IMG/VR virus record: IMGVR_UViG_3300049595_001567
Coordinates: 1-20,977 of that record
Source: a virus
Reading direction: 5' to 3' (one strand)
Length of the DNA stretch: 20,977 nucleotides
The notes beneath the pieces were generated by a model. It worked only from the letters and a program-made list of their open reading frames with translations, searched no databases and was not told the origin of the DNA. Positions 1 through 4,459 of the stretch are shown in pieces; the first letter of the stretch is position 1, and every line of letters starts with the position of its first letter. Position numbers and translations under genes: made by a program.

Positions 1-507
1 TCCCTCACCGAGGCTGCTAGAACCGATTGACTCTGCATGAGCTTTCACCTTCGCTAACACATCCGGGTTCGCCCCAGCCTGCTGTGCTTCTGCCCATAGC
101 ATACGCAACAAGTCAACATCGGTGAGGCTCATTGCTTCGGTCAACCAGTCACGCGATTTCTGTGAACCCTCATGACGTGCAACCTTCTGCATCTCCTCCG
201 CGCTTGGCCGCTTAGCACCCGTGAAAGCCCCACCCAAGTCTGCAAGAGCCCTACCTATGGCACTGGTAGCGCAATTTTCGACCATGCTCACACGGTTCAC
301 CGGGGAGCTGTCAATACGCTCCTCCGCGTAATCCACTGTCACCGGCCTGGCATCGTCACGATCTAGATACACCTCGGCACGAATCACAACCTGCTCCGGT
401 GAGAAATGCACCAACTCAGTGTGCAACCGCCCATCAGGATACTTAGCCCAGAACGCATCAATACGCTCCGCCACAGTCGAATACTGGGATAAATCAAACC
501 GCGCCAT
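1..507 (-). CDS. Possible single-strand annealing / recombination protein (C-terminus off the window)
   Basis: The gene starts at ATG 507 behind a strong GGAGGAG Shine-Dalgarno and runs off the left edge; 169 residues are visible. The centre carries the segment ENCATSAIGRALADLG (residues about 77-92), followed by a basic KRPSAEEM stretch. From memory, ENxATSAIGRAL-type segments recur in phage ERF/annealing-like proteins and in uncharacterised actinophage proteins. The gene lies three genes downstream of a YqaJ-type exonuclease, so a nuclease plus annealing-protein pair is a reasonable reading, but no catalytic motif proves it. It overlaps the preceding 48-residue ORF by 14 bases. Gene reality is very likely; the function is an inference. 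Confidence 0.6.
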   Translation of the reverse strand, partial: MARFDLSQYSTVAERIDAFWAKYPDGRLHTELVHFSPEQVVIRAEVYLDRDDARPVTVDYAEERIDSSPVNRVSMVENCATSAIGRALADLGGAFTGAKRPSAEEMQKVARHEGSQKSRDWLTEAMSLTDVDLLRMLWAEAQQAGANPDVLAKVKAHAESIGSSSLGEG

Positions 508-640
508 AATTCTCCTCCACATAGTTAGCAATCAAAGCCTCGGCATACTCAGACACCGGGACACCCACCTCGTTCGCAGCATTCAAAAGCCGAACATACA
601 CTTCCGCCTCGAGCTCCACTGTCACAACAACTTCAGTCAT
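494..640 (-). CDS. Small ribbon-helix-helix-like protein (48 aa)
   Basis: Reading from ATG 640 to TGA 494 gives 48 residues. An alternating hydrophobic N-terminal strand (TEVVVTVELEAE) is followed by a helix (VYVRLLNAANEVG), a short turn (VPVSE) and a second helix (YAEALIANYVEEN). That is the layout of ribbon-helix-helix (CopG/Arc-like) DNA-binding proteins, which bind operators as dimers through the strand. The start lies 3 bases after the stop of the HTH gene upstream, with GGGTGAG as a possible ribosome site, and the 3' end overlaps the next gene by 14 bases, so it fits the operon. It could be a small regulator or an antitoxin-like protein, but no toxin gene is adjacent. Fold assignment is by pattern only. 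Confidence 0.6.
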   Translation of the reverse strand: MTEVVVTVELEAEVYVRLLNAANEVGVPVSEYAEALIANYVEENYGAV

Positions 641-643
641 CAC

Positions 644-934
644 TCACCCTTTCGCGATCACAGTCACACCAGACCGAACCCAAGCCCCGACAGTCTTCAC
701 CGGAACCTCAAACATTTCCGCAATAGCCTCATGATCTACGCCAAGACCATCCAACCGTTTCGCACGCATCTTGCAACACGTCAACAACTCCGTAGCCTCA
801 CGCTTCGCCCGCTTATACTGTGCCGACAAAGTTTGCACCTCCGAACGAGTCAACGCCCTAAGACGATCCTCCTCAGACTGCTCCAACAACTGCTCAATCA
901 GTGTTGGTGTTATTTCATGCAACTGTATTGTCAT
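644..934 (-). CDS. HTH DNA-binding protein (96 aa)
   Basis: This is a short basic protein. Residues about 22-62 are helical and charged, and residues about 66-87 (GVDHEAIAEMFEVPVKTVGAW) form a helix-turn-helix of the sigma-region-4/transposase-like kind, with a recognition helix around VPVKTVGAWVRSG. It probably binds DNA, either as a regulator or as a replication/recombination accessory. ATG 934 lies inside the end of the YqaJ nuclease gene (20-base overlap), with GAAAGGG upstream as ribosome site, so the two are translated from one message. The DNA target is unknown. The HTH is well supported; the role is not. Confidence 0.7.
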   Translation of the reverse strand: MTIQLHEITPTLIEQLLEQSEEDRLRALTRSEVQTLSAQYKRAKREATELLTCCKMRAKRLDGLGVDHEAIAEMFEVPVKTVGAWVRSGVTVIAKG

Positions 935-1511
935 CGTTCACCCTTTCCCATAAATCGTCAGCCACCCTGACCAACGAAACAATCATCTCCTCATCACGCT
1001 CAATCCGAAGCACCTTCGGGTCAAACCAGGCCGGCATAAACGCCCCATCCCGTTCCTCCCGCAACAACCACGCAAAATAACAGAACTCAGCCTCCGTCAC
1101 AAACAGTTGCCATTGCACCTGCCGCCGATACTGTAACGGGATTTTCACCGGGTTCCAATCCTTCCCCGTAGTCTTCACCTCAGAGATCGCGTGATGGTCA
1201 AGCGTCAGCCCGTCAGGTGTGCACAAATAGTGGTCGGACACCCGAGATGAAATCAGCCAATCATTCGGCATCACACCATGCTTGTCTTTCAGAAACATCG
1301 AGATTGGGCCTTCCCAGGCACGACCAAACGCCATGTAAGGGTTATCGTTCTCCACAAAGTCGGCACGGTAATCCTCCACCGCCTGCTCAAACCCGCCCGG
1401 CCCCGAGGCAGCCTTCGCCACCTGCGTAGCCGTCACACCCTCACGCCTAGCCGACAACCAGCGTTCAGTGTTCACCGACTTAGATGCCACAAACTGGTCA
1501 GGACTTAACAT
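915..1511 (-). CDS. YqaJ-type viral recombinase / PD-(D/E)XK exonuclease
   Basis: The 198-residue protein has the layout of YqaJ/lambda-exonuclease-like nucleases: RREGVTATQVA near residue 22, FGRAWEGPI (Gly63, Glu67) near 62, the acidic pair Asp100 (CTPDG) and Glu111-Val-Lys113 (EVKTT), and the glutamine-rich helix YRRQVQWQL near 128. Asp100, Glu111 and Lys113 are the expected metal-binding and catalytic residues. Such enzymes resect double-stranded DNA 5'-3' to give single strands for an annealing protein in phage recombination or replication. ATG 1511 overlaps the upstream 71-residue ORF by 14 bases. The length is typical for small phage members. Family assignment is confident. Confidence 0.85.
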   Translation of the reverse strand: MLSPDQFVASKSVNTERWLSARREGVTATQVAKAASGPGGFEQAVEDYRADFVENDNPYMAFGRAWEGPISMFLKDKHGVMPNDWLISSRVSDHYLCTPDGLTLDHHAISEVKTTGKDWNPVKIPLQYRRQVQWQLFVTEAEFCYFAWLLREERDGAFMPAWFDPKVLRIERDEEMIVSLVRVADDLWERVNDDNTVA

Positions 1512-1713
1512 TGAACATCTTCTTCCATCTCGCGTGAGCTATCTGCAAAGCCTCACGAAAGACTTCCTCCGGGTTTTCCGTCTTAGCCAGTTTCAAAGCA
1601 GCCCAAGACTTCTCCCAGATCGCACCCGAATCCGATTGCGAATCCAACCACTCAGCCATAATCAGGTCAGCCAACCTAGCCGCCCGAATATCCGTCACAT
1701 TGTTCTCAACCAT
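1498..1713 (-). CDS. Hypothetical protein (71 aa) preceding the YqaJ nuclease
   Basis: ATG 1713 is preferred over the GTG four codons earlier because GGAGG sits 5 bases before this ATG and would lie inside the coding sequence otherwise. The 71-residue product is helical, with tryptophans (AEWLDSQ, IWEKSWAALKLAK, HARWKKMF) and a basic C-terminus, but no motif I recognise. Its 3' end overlaps the nuclease gene by 14 bases, so it is probably co-translated with it. It is the first minus-strand gene after the antisense WhiB gene, with only 25 bases between the two start codons. Confidence 0.7.
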   Translation of the reverse strand: MVENNVTDIRAARLADLIMAEWLDSQSDSGAIWEKSWAALKLAKTENPEEVFREALQIAHARWKKMFNVKS

Positions 1714-1725
1714 TGAAACCTCCAC

Positions 1726-1731
1726 TAACCT
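1726..1731 (+). promoter_or_regulatory. Candidate -10 element for a leaderless WhiB-like gene
   Basis: TAACCT fits the actinobacterial TANNNT -10 pattern and ends 7 bases before the ATG at 1739, which would place the transcription start at or next to the A of ATG. No Shine-Dalgarno precedes this ATG, which agrees with a leaderless mRNA. No good -35 is seen (TTCTCA 16 bases upstream at best). Confidence 0.4.
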
Positions 1732-1733
1732 TT

Positions 1734-1739
1734 ACTGTA
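1734..1739 (-). promoter_or_regulatory. Candidate -10 element for the minus-strand nuclease operon
   Basis: On the minus strand this reads TACAGT, a TANNNT match that would start transcription about 12-15 bases upstream of the GGAGG site for the gene starting at 1713. It lies beside the WhiB -10 on the opposite strand. The match is short and no convincing -35 was found, so it is tentative. Confidence 0.25.
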
Positions 1740-1990
1740 TGAGCAACCGGGGACAAAGCTACCGCGACTTCAGTGCAGCCATAGTCAAAATCGGTGGTGT
1801 GCCATGTCAAGACATCCCCGACATTTTCTTCCCCGAAGACTTCCCTGACAAACAGACCAGGGAGTACGCGATCCGAACCGCCAAAGCGTTGTGTAAAGAG
1901 TGCCCGCTGCTGATCCAATGTTTCGCCTACGCTATCGAAGCGCAAGAACCCTACGGAATCTGGGCAGGCACCCTTCCACACGAGCGTTAG
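1739..1990 (+). CDS. WhiB-family iron-sulfur transcription regulator
   Basis: The 83-residue product carries the four cysteines of the Wbl family (Cys23, Cys52, Cys55, Cys61; spacing C-x28-C-x2-C-x5-C) that hold a 4Fe-4S cluster, followed by the GIWAG turn at 73-77 (family form G-[VI]-W-G/A-G). Wbl proteins are restricted to Actinobacteria and their phages and act with sigma factors; phage copies can alter host or phage transcription. ATG 1739 is chosen because the conserved region begins after it and a -10-like TAACCT lies just upstream; an in-frame ATG at 1700 would add 13 unsupported residues. The gene runs opposite to its neighbours, and its stop overlaps the stop of the 56-residue minus-strand ORF by 3 bases. 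The C-terminus is short, without the basic tail of many host Wbl proteins. Confidence 0.9.
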   Translation: MSNRGQSYRDFSAAIVKIGGVPCQDIPDIFFPEDFPDKQTREYAIRTAKALCKECPLLIQCFAYAIEAQEPYGIWAGTLPHER

Positions 1991-2157
1991 CCGTCTTCAG
2001 GCTCGTCATAGAACGCCGCATCGAGCGCATTCAAGTGAGCCCGCAGGAAATAAGCCTGCTCCCGAGTGATGCACAGTGTCCCAGGTTCCCCTATCTGCCA
2101 AACATCATCGCGTAGGCGTACGCAAATGTCACGCCCATCCATCCGCAAATCCATCAT
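1987..2157 (-). CDS. Hypothetical small protein (56 aa)
   Basis: Start ATG 2157 is fixed by AAGGAGG 7 bases upstream and by the ATGA overlap with the preceding gene; longer readings with an upstream start are not supported. The product begins MMDLRMDGRDICVRLRDDVWQIGEP and has an REQAYFLRAHLNALD helix with an acidic C-terminus. It looks like a small soluble alpha/beta protein. I do not recognise a family. It closes a three-gene coupled set (2620 to 1987) and is convergent with the WhiB gene. Confidence 0.7.
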   Translation of the reverse strand: MMDLRMDGRDICVRLRDDVWQIGEPGTLCITREQAYFLRAHLNALDAAFYDEPEDG

Positions 2158-2291
2158 CGAACCGCCTCCTTCACCGTCAACATCCACAAACCAACCACGA
2201 CCATGAAAGCGCCCCACACAACACTGTCTAAATGTTGGAACCACAACGCACTACCAACACCTAAGACAACAAGAACCCACCCGGCCCTCAC
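2154..2291 (-). CDS. Small membrane protein (45 aa)
   Basis: GTG 2291 overlaps the TGA of the upstream gene (GTGA), and the stop overlaps the next ATG (ATGA), so the three ORFs are translationally coupled. The peptide has two hydrophobic stretches, WVLVVLGVGSALWF (about residues 5-18) and VVWGAFMVVVGLWML (about 24-38), separated by QHLDS, and a short charged C-terminus. That suggests a two-pass hairpin in the membrane. No function can be assigned; it could be a lysis or exclusion accessory, but it is away from the lysis cassette. Confidence 0.6.
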   Translation of the reverse strand: MRAGWVLVVLGVGSALWFQHLDSVVWGAFMVVVGLWMLTVKEAVR

Positions 2292-2620
2292 AGTGACACC
2301 ACAATCACAGTCACACCGGCCACCAACGCTGAAACAATAAGCGCCCACCCGACCACACACATCGGGTTCTTCTTAGGTCGAAGGTCACGCCGCCGAGGAA
2401 GCAAAGCAACATGATCGCTAGCCTGCTTCGGCAGTGGCAAGGACATTTCGTTCTCCCACAGTGTGAGAGCCCGTTCCATCTTCACCTCATCCGTCATAAC
2501 CGCCCACAGTTCTTCGGCAGTCATCAAATGTTCGTGAGCACGCTTCCACAACACAACCGCCCTCATATGGGGGTCACGGATGTCCTGCAGCTCAATCTCT
2601 AACTGTTGAAAGTAACCCAT
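2288..2620 (-). CDS. Membrane-anchored hypothetical protein (110 aa)
   Basis: ATG 2620, with AAAGGTGG about 9 bases upstream, is preferred to the in-frame ATG at 2665, which would put the ribosome site inside the gene. Residues 1-75 are soluble and helical (RAVVLWKRAHEHL, AEELWAVMTDEVKM). A basic stretch (RRRDLRPKKNP) then precedes a single C-terminal membrane segment (about residues 86-110, VGWALIVSALVAGVTVIVVSL). This is a tail-anchored layout with the soluble part predicted inside the cell. It is the first gene of a coupled three-gene set divergent from the plus-strand HTH gene. No family recognised. Confidence 0.65.
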   Translation of the reverse strand: MGYFQQLEIELQDIRDPHMRAVVLWKRAHEHLMTAEELWAVMTDEVKMERALTLWENEMSLPLPKQASDHVALLPRRRDLRPKKNPMCVVGWALIVSALVAGVTVIVVSL

Positions 2621-2651
2621 TGTCTTCCACCTTTCATTCGGGTTGTCTAGC

Positions 2652-2657
2652 ACGATA
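2652..2657 (-). promoter_or_regulatory. Weak candidate -10 element for the 2620-1987 gene set
   Basis: On the minus strand this reads TATCGT (TANNNT), giving a leader of about 25 bases that includes the AAAGGTGG ribosome site. No good -35 is visible. It is listed because a divergent promoter is expected between the starts at 2620 and 2692. Confidence 0.2.
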
Positions 2658-2678
2658 CACCACAACCCTGAAAAAGTG

Positions 2679-2684
2679 TATACT
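2679..2684 (+). promoter_or_regulatory. -10 element of a leaderless HTH gene
   Basis: TATACT is a near-consensus -10 hexamer ending 7 bases before the ATG at 2692, so the message should begin at or beside the start codon. There is no Shine-Dalgarno in the gap. The hexamer lies in an imperfect 12-base dyad (AAGTGTATACTT, 2674-2685, 10 of 12 positions symmetric) that could be an operator for the product itself. No -35 match stands out. Confidence 0.55.
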
Positions 2685-2691
2685 TCTGAGC

Positions 2692-2895
2692 ATGGATTAT
2701 TTAGGAAAATATGACGAACTATCGGTCGAGCAACTTGGCGACCTTCGTGTCTGGCAGTTACAACGCCTAGAACGGGTCACACAAGCCCTCAGAGCCCGTC
2801 TACGGGCCGAACATACCCAGGGAGATAACATTAGGCACCTGGCAAAGAAACTAGGCGTGACAAGGGCCACAATCTATTCGTGGTTAGGGGAATGA
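2692..2895 (+). CDS. Small helix-turn-helix regulator (67 aa)
   Basis: The N-terminal half (residues 8-42) is a long charged helix (LSVEQLGDLRVWQLQRLERV), probably for dimerisation. The C-terminus is a clear HTH, NIRHLAKKLGVTRATIYSWL (residues 46-65), of the resolvase/MerR-like kind, with the recognition helix VTRATIYSWL ending almost at the C-terminus. It most likely binds DNA as a small regulator. ATG 2692 is chosen because TATACT lies just upstream and the in-frame ATG at 2620 would span that promoter. It is one of only two genes on the plus strand, lies between the lysis and early modules, and ends at a hairpin. It may control one or both divergent gene sets. Confidence 0.75.
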   Translation: MDYLGKYDELSVEQLGDLRVWQLQRLERVTQALRARLRAEHTQGDNIRHLAKKLGVTRATIYSWLGE

Positions 2896-2897
2896 GA

Positions 2898-2927
2898 AAC
2901 TCCCCGCCACCTAGATGACGGGGAGTT
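2898..2927. terminator. Hairpin between convergent genes, candidate bidirectional terminator
   Basis: AACTCCCCG (2898-2906) and CGGGGAGTT (2919-2927) form a perfect 9-bp stem with a 12-base loop. It begins 2 bases after the stop of the plus-strand HTH gene and lies downstream of the minus-strand lysis genes. There is no long T run: on the minus strand TTTCTCATT follows, on the plus strand AGCCCCC. A strong stem between convergent genes makes termination likely, but efficiency is uncertain. Confidence 0.55.
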
Positions 2928-2968
2928 AGCCCCCATGAGAAGAAGCGTTCACCACGAACGCATTGATT

Positions 2969-3049
2969 CTACTGACAGCTGTCGCAGGAAAGCAAATCCA
3001 TCGGATCTACCGGCACAGCGAAACCATCCACAACCTCACGCTCACTCAC
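2969..3049 (-). CDS. 26-residue mini-ORF ending in a CxxC motif
   Basis: GTG 3049 overlaps the TGA of the holin gene (GTGA), the same coupling used elsewhere in this genome. The ORF ends at TAG 2969 and encodes a peptide ending PVDPMDLLSCDSCQ, with Cys22 and Cys25 placed just before the C-terminus. It would be the last gene of the lysis operon. The peptide has no membrane segment; the CxxC could bind metal or form a disulfide. It could be a chance ORF, but the exact overlap and the non-random ending favour a real gene. Confidence 0.5.
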   Translation of the reverse strand: MSEREVVDGFAVPVDPMDLLSCDSCQ

Positions 3050-3246
3050 GATAAGTCAGCCTTATCGTAGGTCAACACCGAAGTGAGCAACGACATCAGA
3101 CCGGCCAGCAGGGACACTGAAGCGATCTGCAACCAGTCCACATCAAGAATGCCGGAACCCGCCAACATTCCGGCCAAAGCAACCTGAGCAACAGTTTTCA
3201 CTGCACGCTCCGTTGCGAAATCCCAATACTTCTTCCACTTATCCAT
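3046..3246 (-). CDS. r1t-type holin
   Basis: The 66-residue protein has a charged N-terminus (MDKWKKYWDFATERAVK), a first membrane segment around residues 15-33 (TVAQVALAGMLAG), a short loop LDVDW, and a second segment around 39-59 (IASVSLLAGLMSLLTSVL), then a polar end. The RAVKTxAQ ... DVDW ... LAGLxSxLTS pattern is that of the r1t holin family, common in phages of Gram-positive hosts. It would open the cell membrane to release the endolysin, which has no signal peptide. AAGGAG lies 7 bases before ATG 3246. The start overlaps the end of the two-TM gene by 8 bases. Confidence 0.8.
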   Translation of the reverse strand: MDKWKKYWDFATERAVKTVAQVALAGMLAGSGILDVDWLQIASVSLLAGLMSLLTSVLTYDKADLS

Positions 3247-3460
3247 CTTGATTCTCCTTCATCGATTTGTCCTCCCACACTGCAGCGAAACAGTATGACG
3301 TTGTAATCAAAGTTACCAAAGCAACCCCACCCGTAATCAGGTCGCTGGTAGCACTGTCGTTATTCATCAGCACTGCTACGGAACCGCTGAGAAGCATCAG
3401 TGAGCCGAGTGTGAACGCTGCGAAAATATATCTGCGCCGAATCTTCCATGACGGTTTCAT
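3239..3460 (-). CDS. Two-TM membrane protein of the lysis cassette
   Basis: ATG 3460 overlaps the TGA of the preceding gene (ATGA) and is preferred to the upstream in-frame start. The 73-residue product has a basic N-terminus (KPSWKIRRR), a membrane segment at about 11-32, a polar loop NNDSATSD, a second segment at about 41-62 and a charged tail (EDKSMKENQDG). The size and layout suit a second holin, an antiholin or a lysis accessory acting with the holin encoded immediately downstream. No family signature confirms which. Confidence 0.65.
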   Translation of the reverse strand: MKPSWKIRRRYIFAAFTLGSLMLLSGSVAVLMNNDSATSDLITGGVALVTLITTSYCFAAVWEDKSMKENQDG

Positions 3461-3696
3461 GTGAGGATCGCCACCATCGGACTGATGATTGCGGCCAAGA
3501 ATCCGAACACACCGATGACCTGCCACATCCGTTGCTCTAGTTTGCGAATCCGCATCTCATGATCGTCAACCTTGCTCTCTTGGGTAGGCAATGAGGAGGC
3601 GATTTGTTCCAGCAGTTTTCCTTGGCGCTGCACTTCCAAATAAATGTCCCTCATAGACACTTTCACGCCAGCGGACTCAGGGTGCTCCTCGGTCAT
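3457..3696 (-). CDS. XhlA-like coiled-coil membrane protein
   Basis: The 79-residue protein has a helical soluble part (RDIYLEVQRQGKLLEQIASSL, then EMRIRKLEQRMWQ) likely to form a coiled coil, and one C-terminal membrane segment (about residues 58-78, VIGVFGFLAAIISPMVAIL). This is the layout of XhlA/hemolysin-type proteins that accompany holins and amidases in Gram-positive phages. ATG 3696 overlaps the stop of the endopeptidase gene (ATGA) with GGGGGAG just upstream. Assignment rests on layout and neighbours. Confidence 0.65.
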   Translation of the reverse strand: MTEEHPESAGVKVSMRDIYLEVQRQGKLLEQIASSLPTQESKVDDHEMRIRKLEQRMWQVIGVFGFLAAIISPMVAILT

Positions 3697-4106
3697 GACT
3701 CCCCCAGAAAATCCACTGGGTTTGCAGTGTCACCCCACTTGGCAGATTTGCGAACCTCCCAATGCAAATGTGGCCCAGTGCTCTGTCCCGTATTGCCCGA
3801 CAAAGCTATTGGATCGCCCTCAGCGACCTTCGCCCCCAACGCTAAATGTGAAGCCTTCTGTAGGTGATAGTAAACAGTGTGAATCTTGTTTGCGTGCTCC
3901 AGAATAAGTGTGTGACCTGCCGAATCACTCCGGCCCTTCTTCACCACAACCCCGAAAGCTGGAGCCCTCAACTGTGTTCCCACCGGCAAAGCCACATCCA
4001 CACCATGATGAAAAGTGCGCTTTTTGGTTATCGGGTGAACCCTGTTGCCGTAAGGCGATTTCGCGTTGATCGCGTACCCGTCAGGCCAAGGCTTCTGAAG
4101 TTTCAC
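3693..4106 (-). CDS. M23-family endopeptidase (endolysin)
   Basis: A LytM-type zinc endopeptidase that would cut peptidoglycan cross-links at lysis. The family motifs are present: HxxxD (His33...Asp37 in HHGVDVALPVGT), the histidine in YYHL (His81) and HxH (His113, His115 in GPHLHWEV), with the SGNTGQSTGPHLHW run typical of the family. At 137 residues it is a bare catalytic domain with no signal peptide, no second catalytic domain and no recognisable wall-binding domain, so export must depend on the holin. A structural role as tail-tip hydrolase is possible, but the position directly before the holin genes favours endolysin. The start is GTG 4106, 2 bases after the preceding stop, with GAGG upstream. 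Confidence 0.85.
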   Translation of the reverse strand: MKLQKPWPDGYAINAKSPYGNRVHPITKKRTFHHGVDVALPVGTQLRAPAFGVVVKKGRSDSAGHTLILEHANKIHTVYYHLQKASHLALGAKVAEGDPIALSGNTGQSTGPHLHWEVRKSAKWGDTANPVDFLGES

Positions 4107-4108
4107 CG

Positions 4109-4459
4109 CTAAGCCTCAACAGGTTCCCAGGTGAAAGTTTCCTCATTCAAAACCCAGTCAGCAAACTTATCCGTAGGCGAAGGCTTAGGTGCGATGAAAG
4201 CATCAAGCGCCTCGTCATAGGTGTAACCGATACCAGCATAATTACCTCGAAGCGCTTTGGACTGGTCAGCAGAAGGCTCCCGATTACCGTCAGCGGCTGT
4301 GGTGTAGTGGACACCGCCCATAGTGTTGTAGGAGGTCTTCAGCCAAGTGCCACCCAGGTTTTGTTCCAGGAAGGCATAGCCCTCATCCGGCTCATCATTA
4401 TTGCCTACAGTGACCCGAAGGACAACACCGTTATCATCAATCTCAGCCCATGAACTCAT
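4109..4459 (-). CDS. Tail-fibre-associated protein (SWAEID family)
   Basis: The 116-residue product begins MSSWAEIDDNGVVLRVTVGN and contains NLGGTWLKTSYNTMGGVHY, LRGNYAGIGYTYDEALDAFI and a C-terminal SWVLNEET-like end (DWVLNEETFTWEP). From memory, this combination is found in small proteins next to tail-fibre genes in cyanophages and other aquatic phages; no exact function is known. ATG 4459 overlaps the stop of the glycine-rich fibre gene (ATGA), so the two are translated together, which suggests a fibre-tip, chaperone or host-attachment role. Confidence 0.65.
   Translation of the reverse strand: MSSWAEIDDNGVVLRVTVGNNDEPDEGYAFLEQNLGGTWLKTSYNTMGGVHYTTAADGNREPSADQSKALRGNYAGIGYTYDEALDAFIAPKPSPTDKFADWVLNEETFTWEPVEA

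Noticed and set aside
419-970. Long plus-strand open frame (183 codons)
   Set aside because: It is antisense to the well-supported minus-strand genes at 1-507, 494-640 and 644-934, has no ribosome site and encodes a His/Arg/Leu-rich low-quality protein typical of shadow frames.
1706-1981. Minus-strand frame antisense to the WhiB gene (91 codons)
   Set aside because: It lies opposite a gene with full WhiB motifs, has no ribosome site and no recognisable pattern.
2154-2360. Longer version of the small membrane ORF, with a CDCDC stretch
   Set aside because: The extra N-terminus is the out-of-frame end of the upstream gene; the GTGA overlap at 2291 gives a better start.
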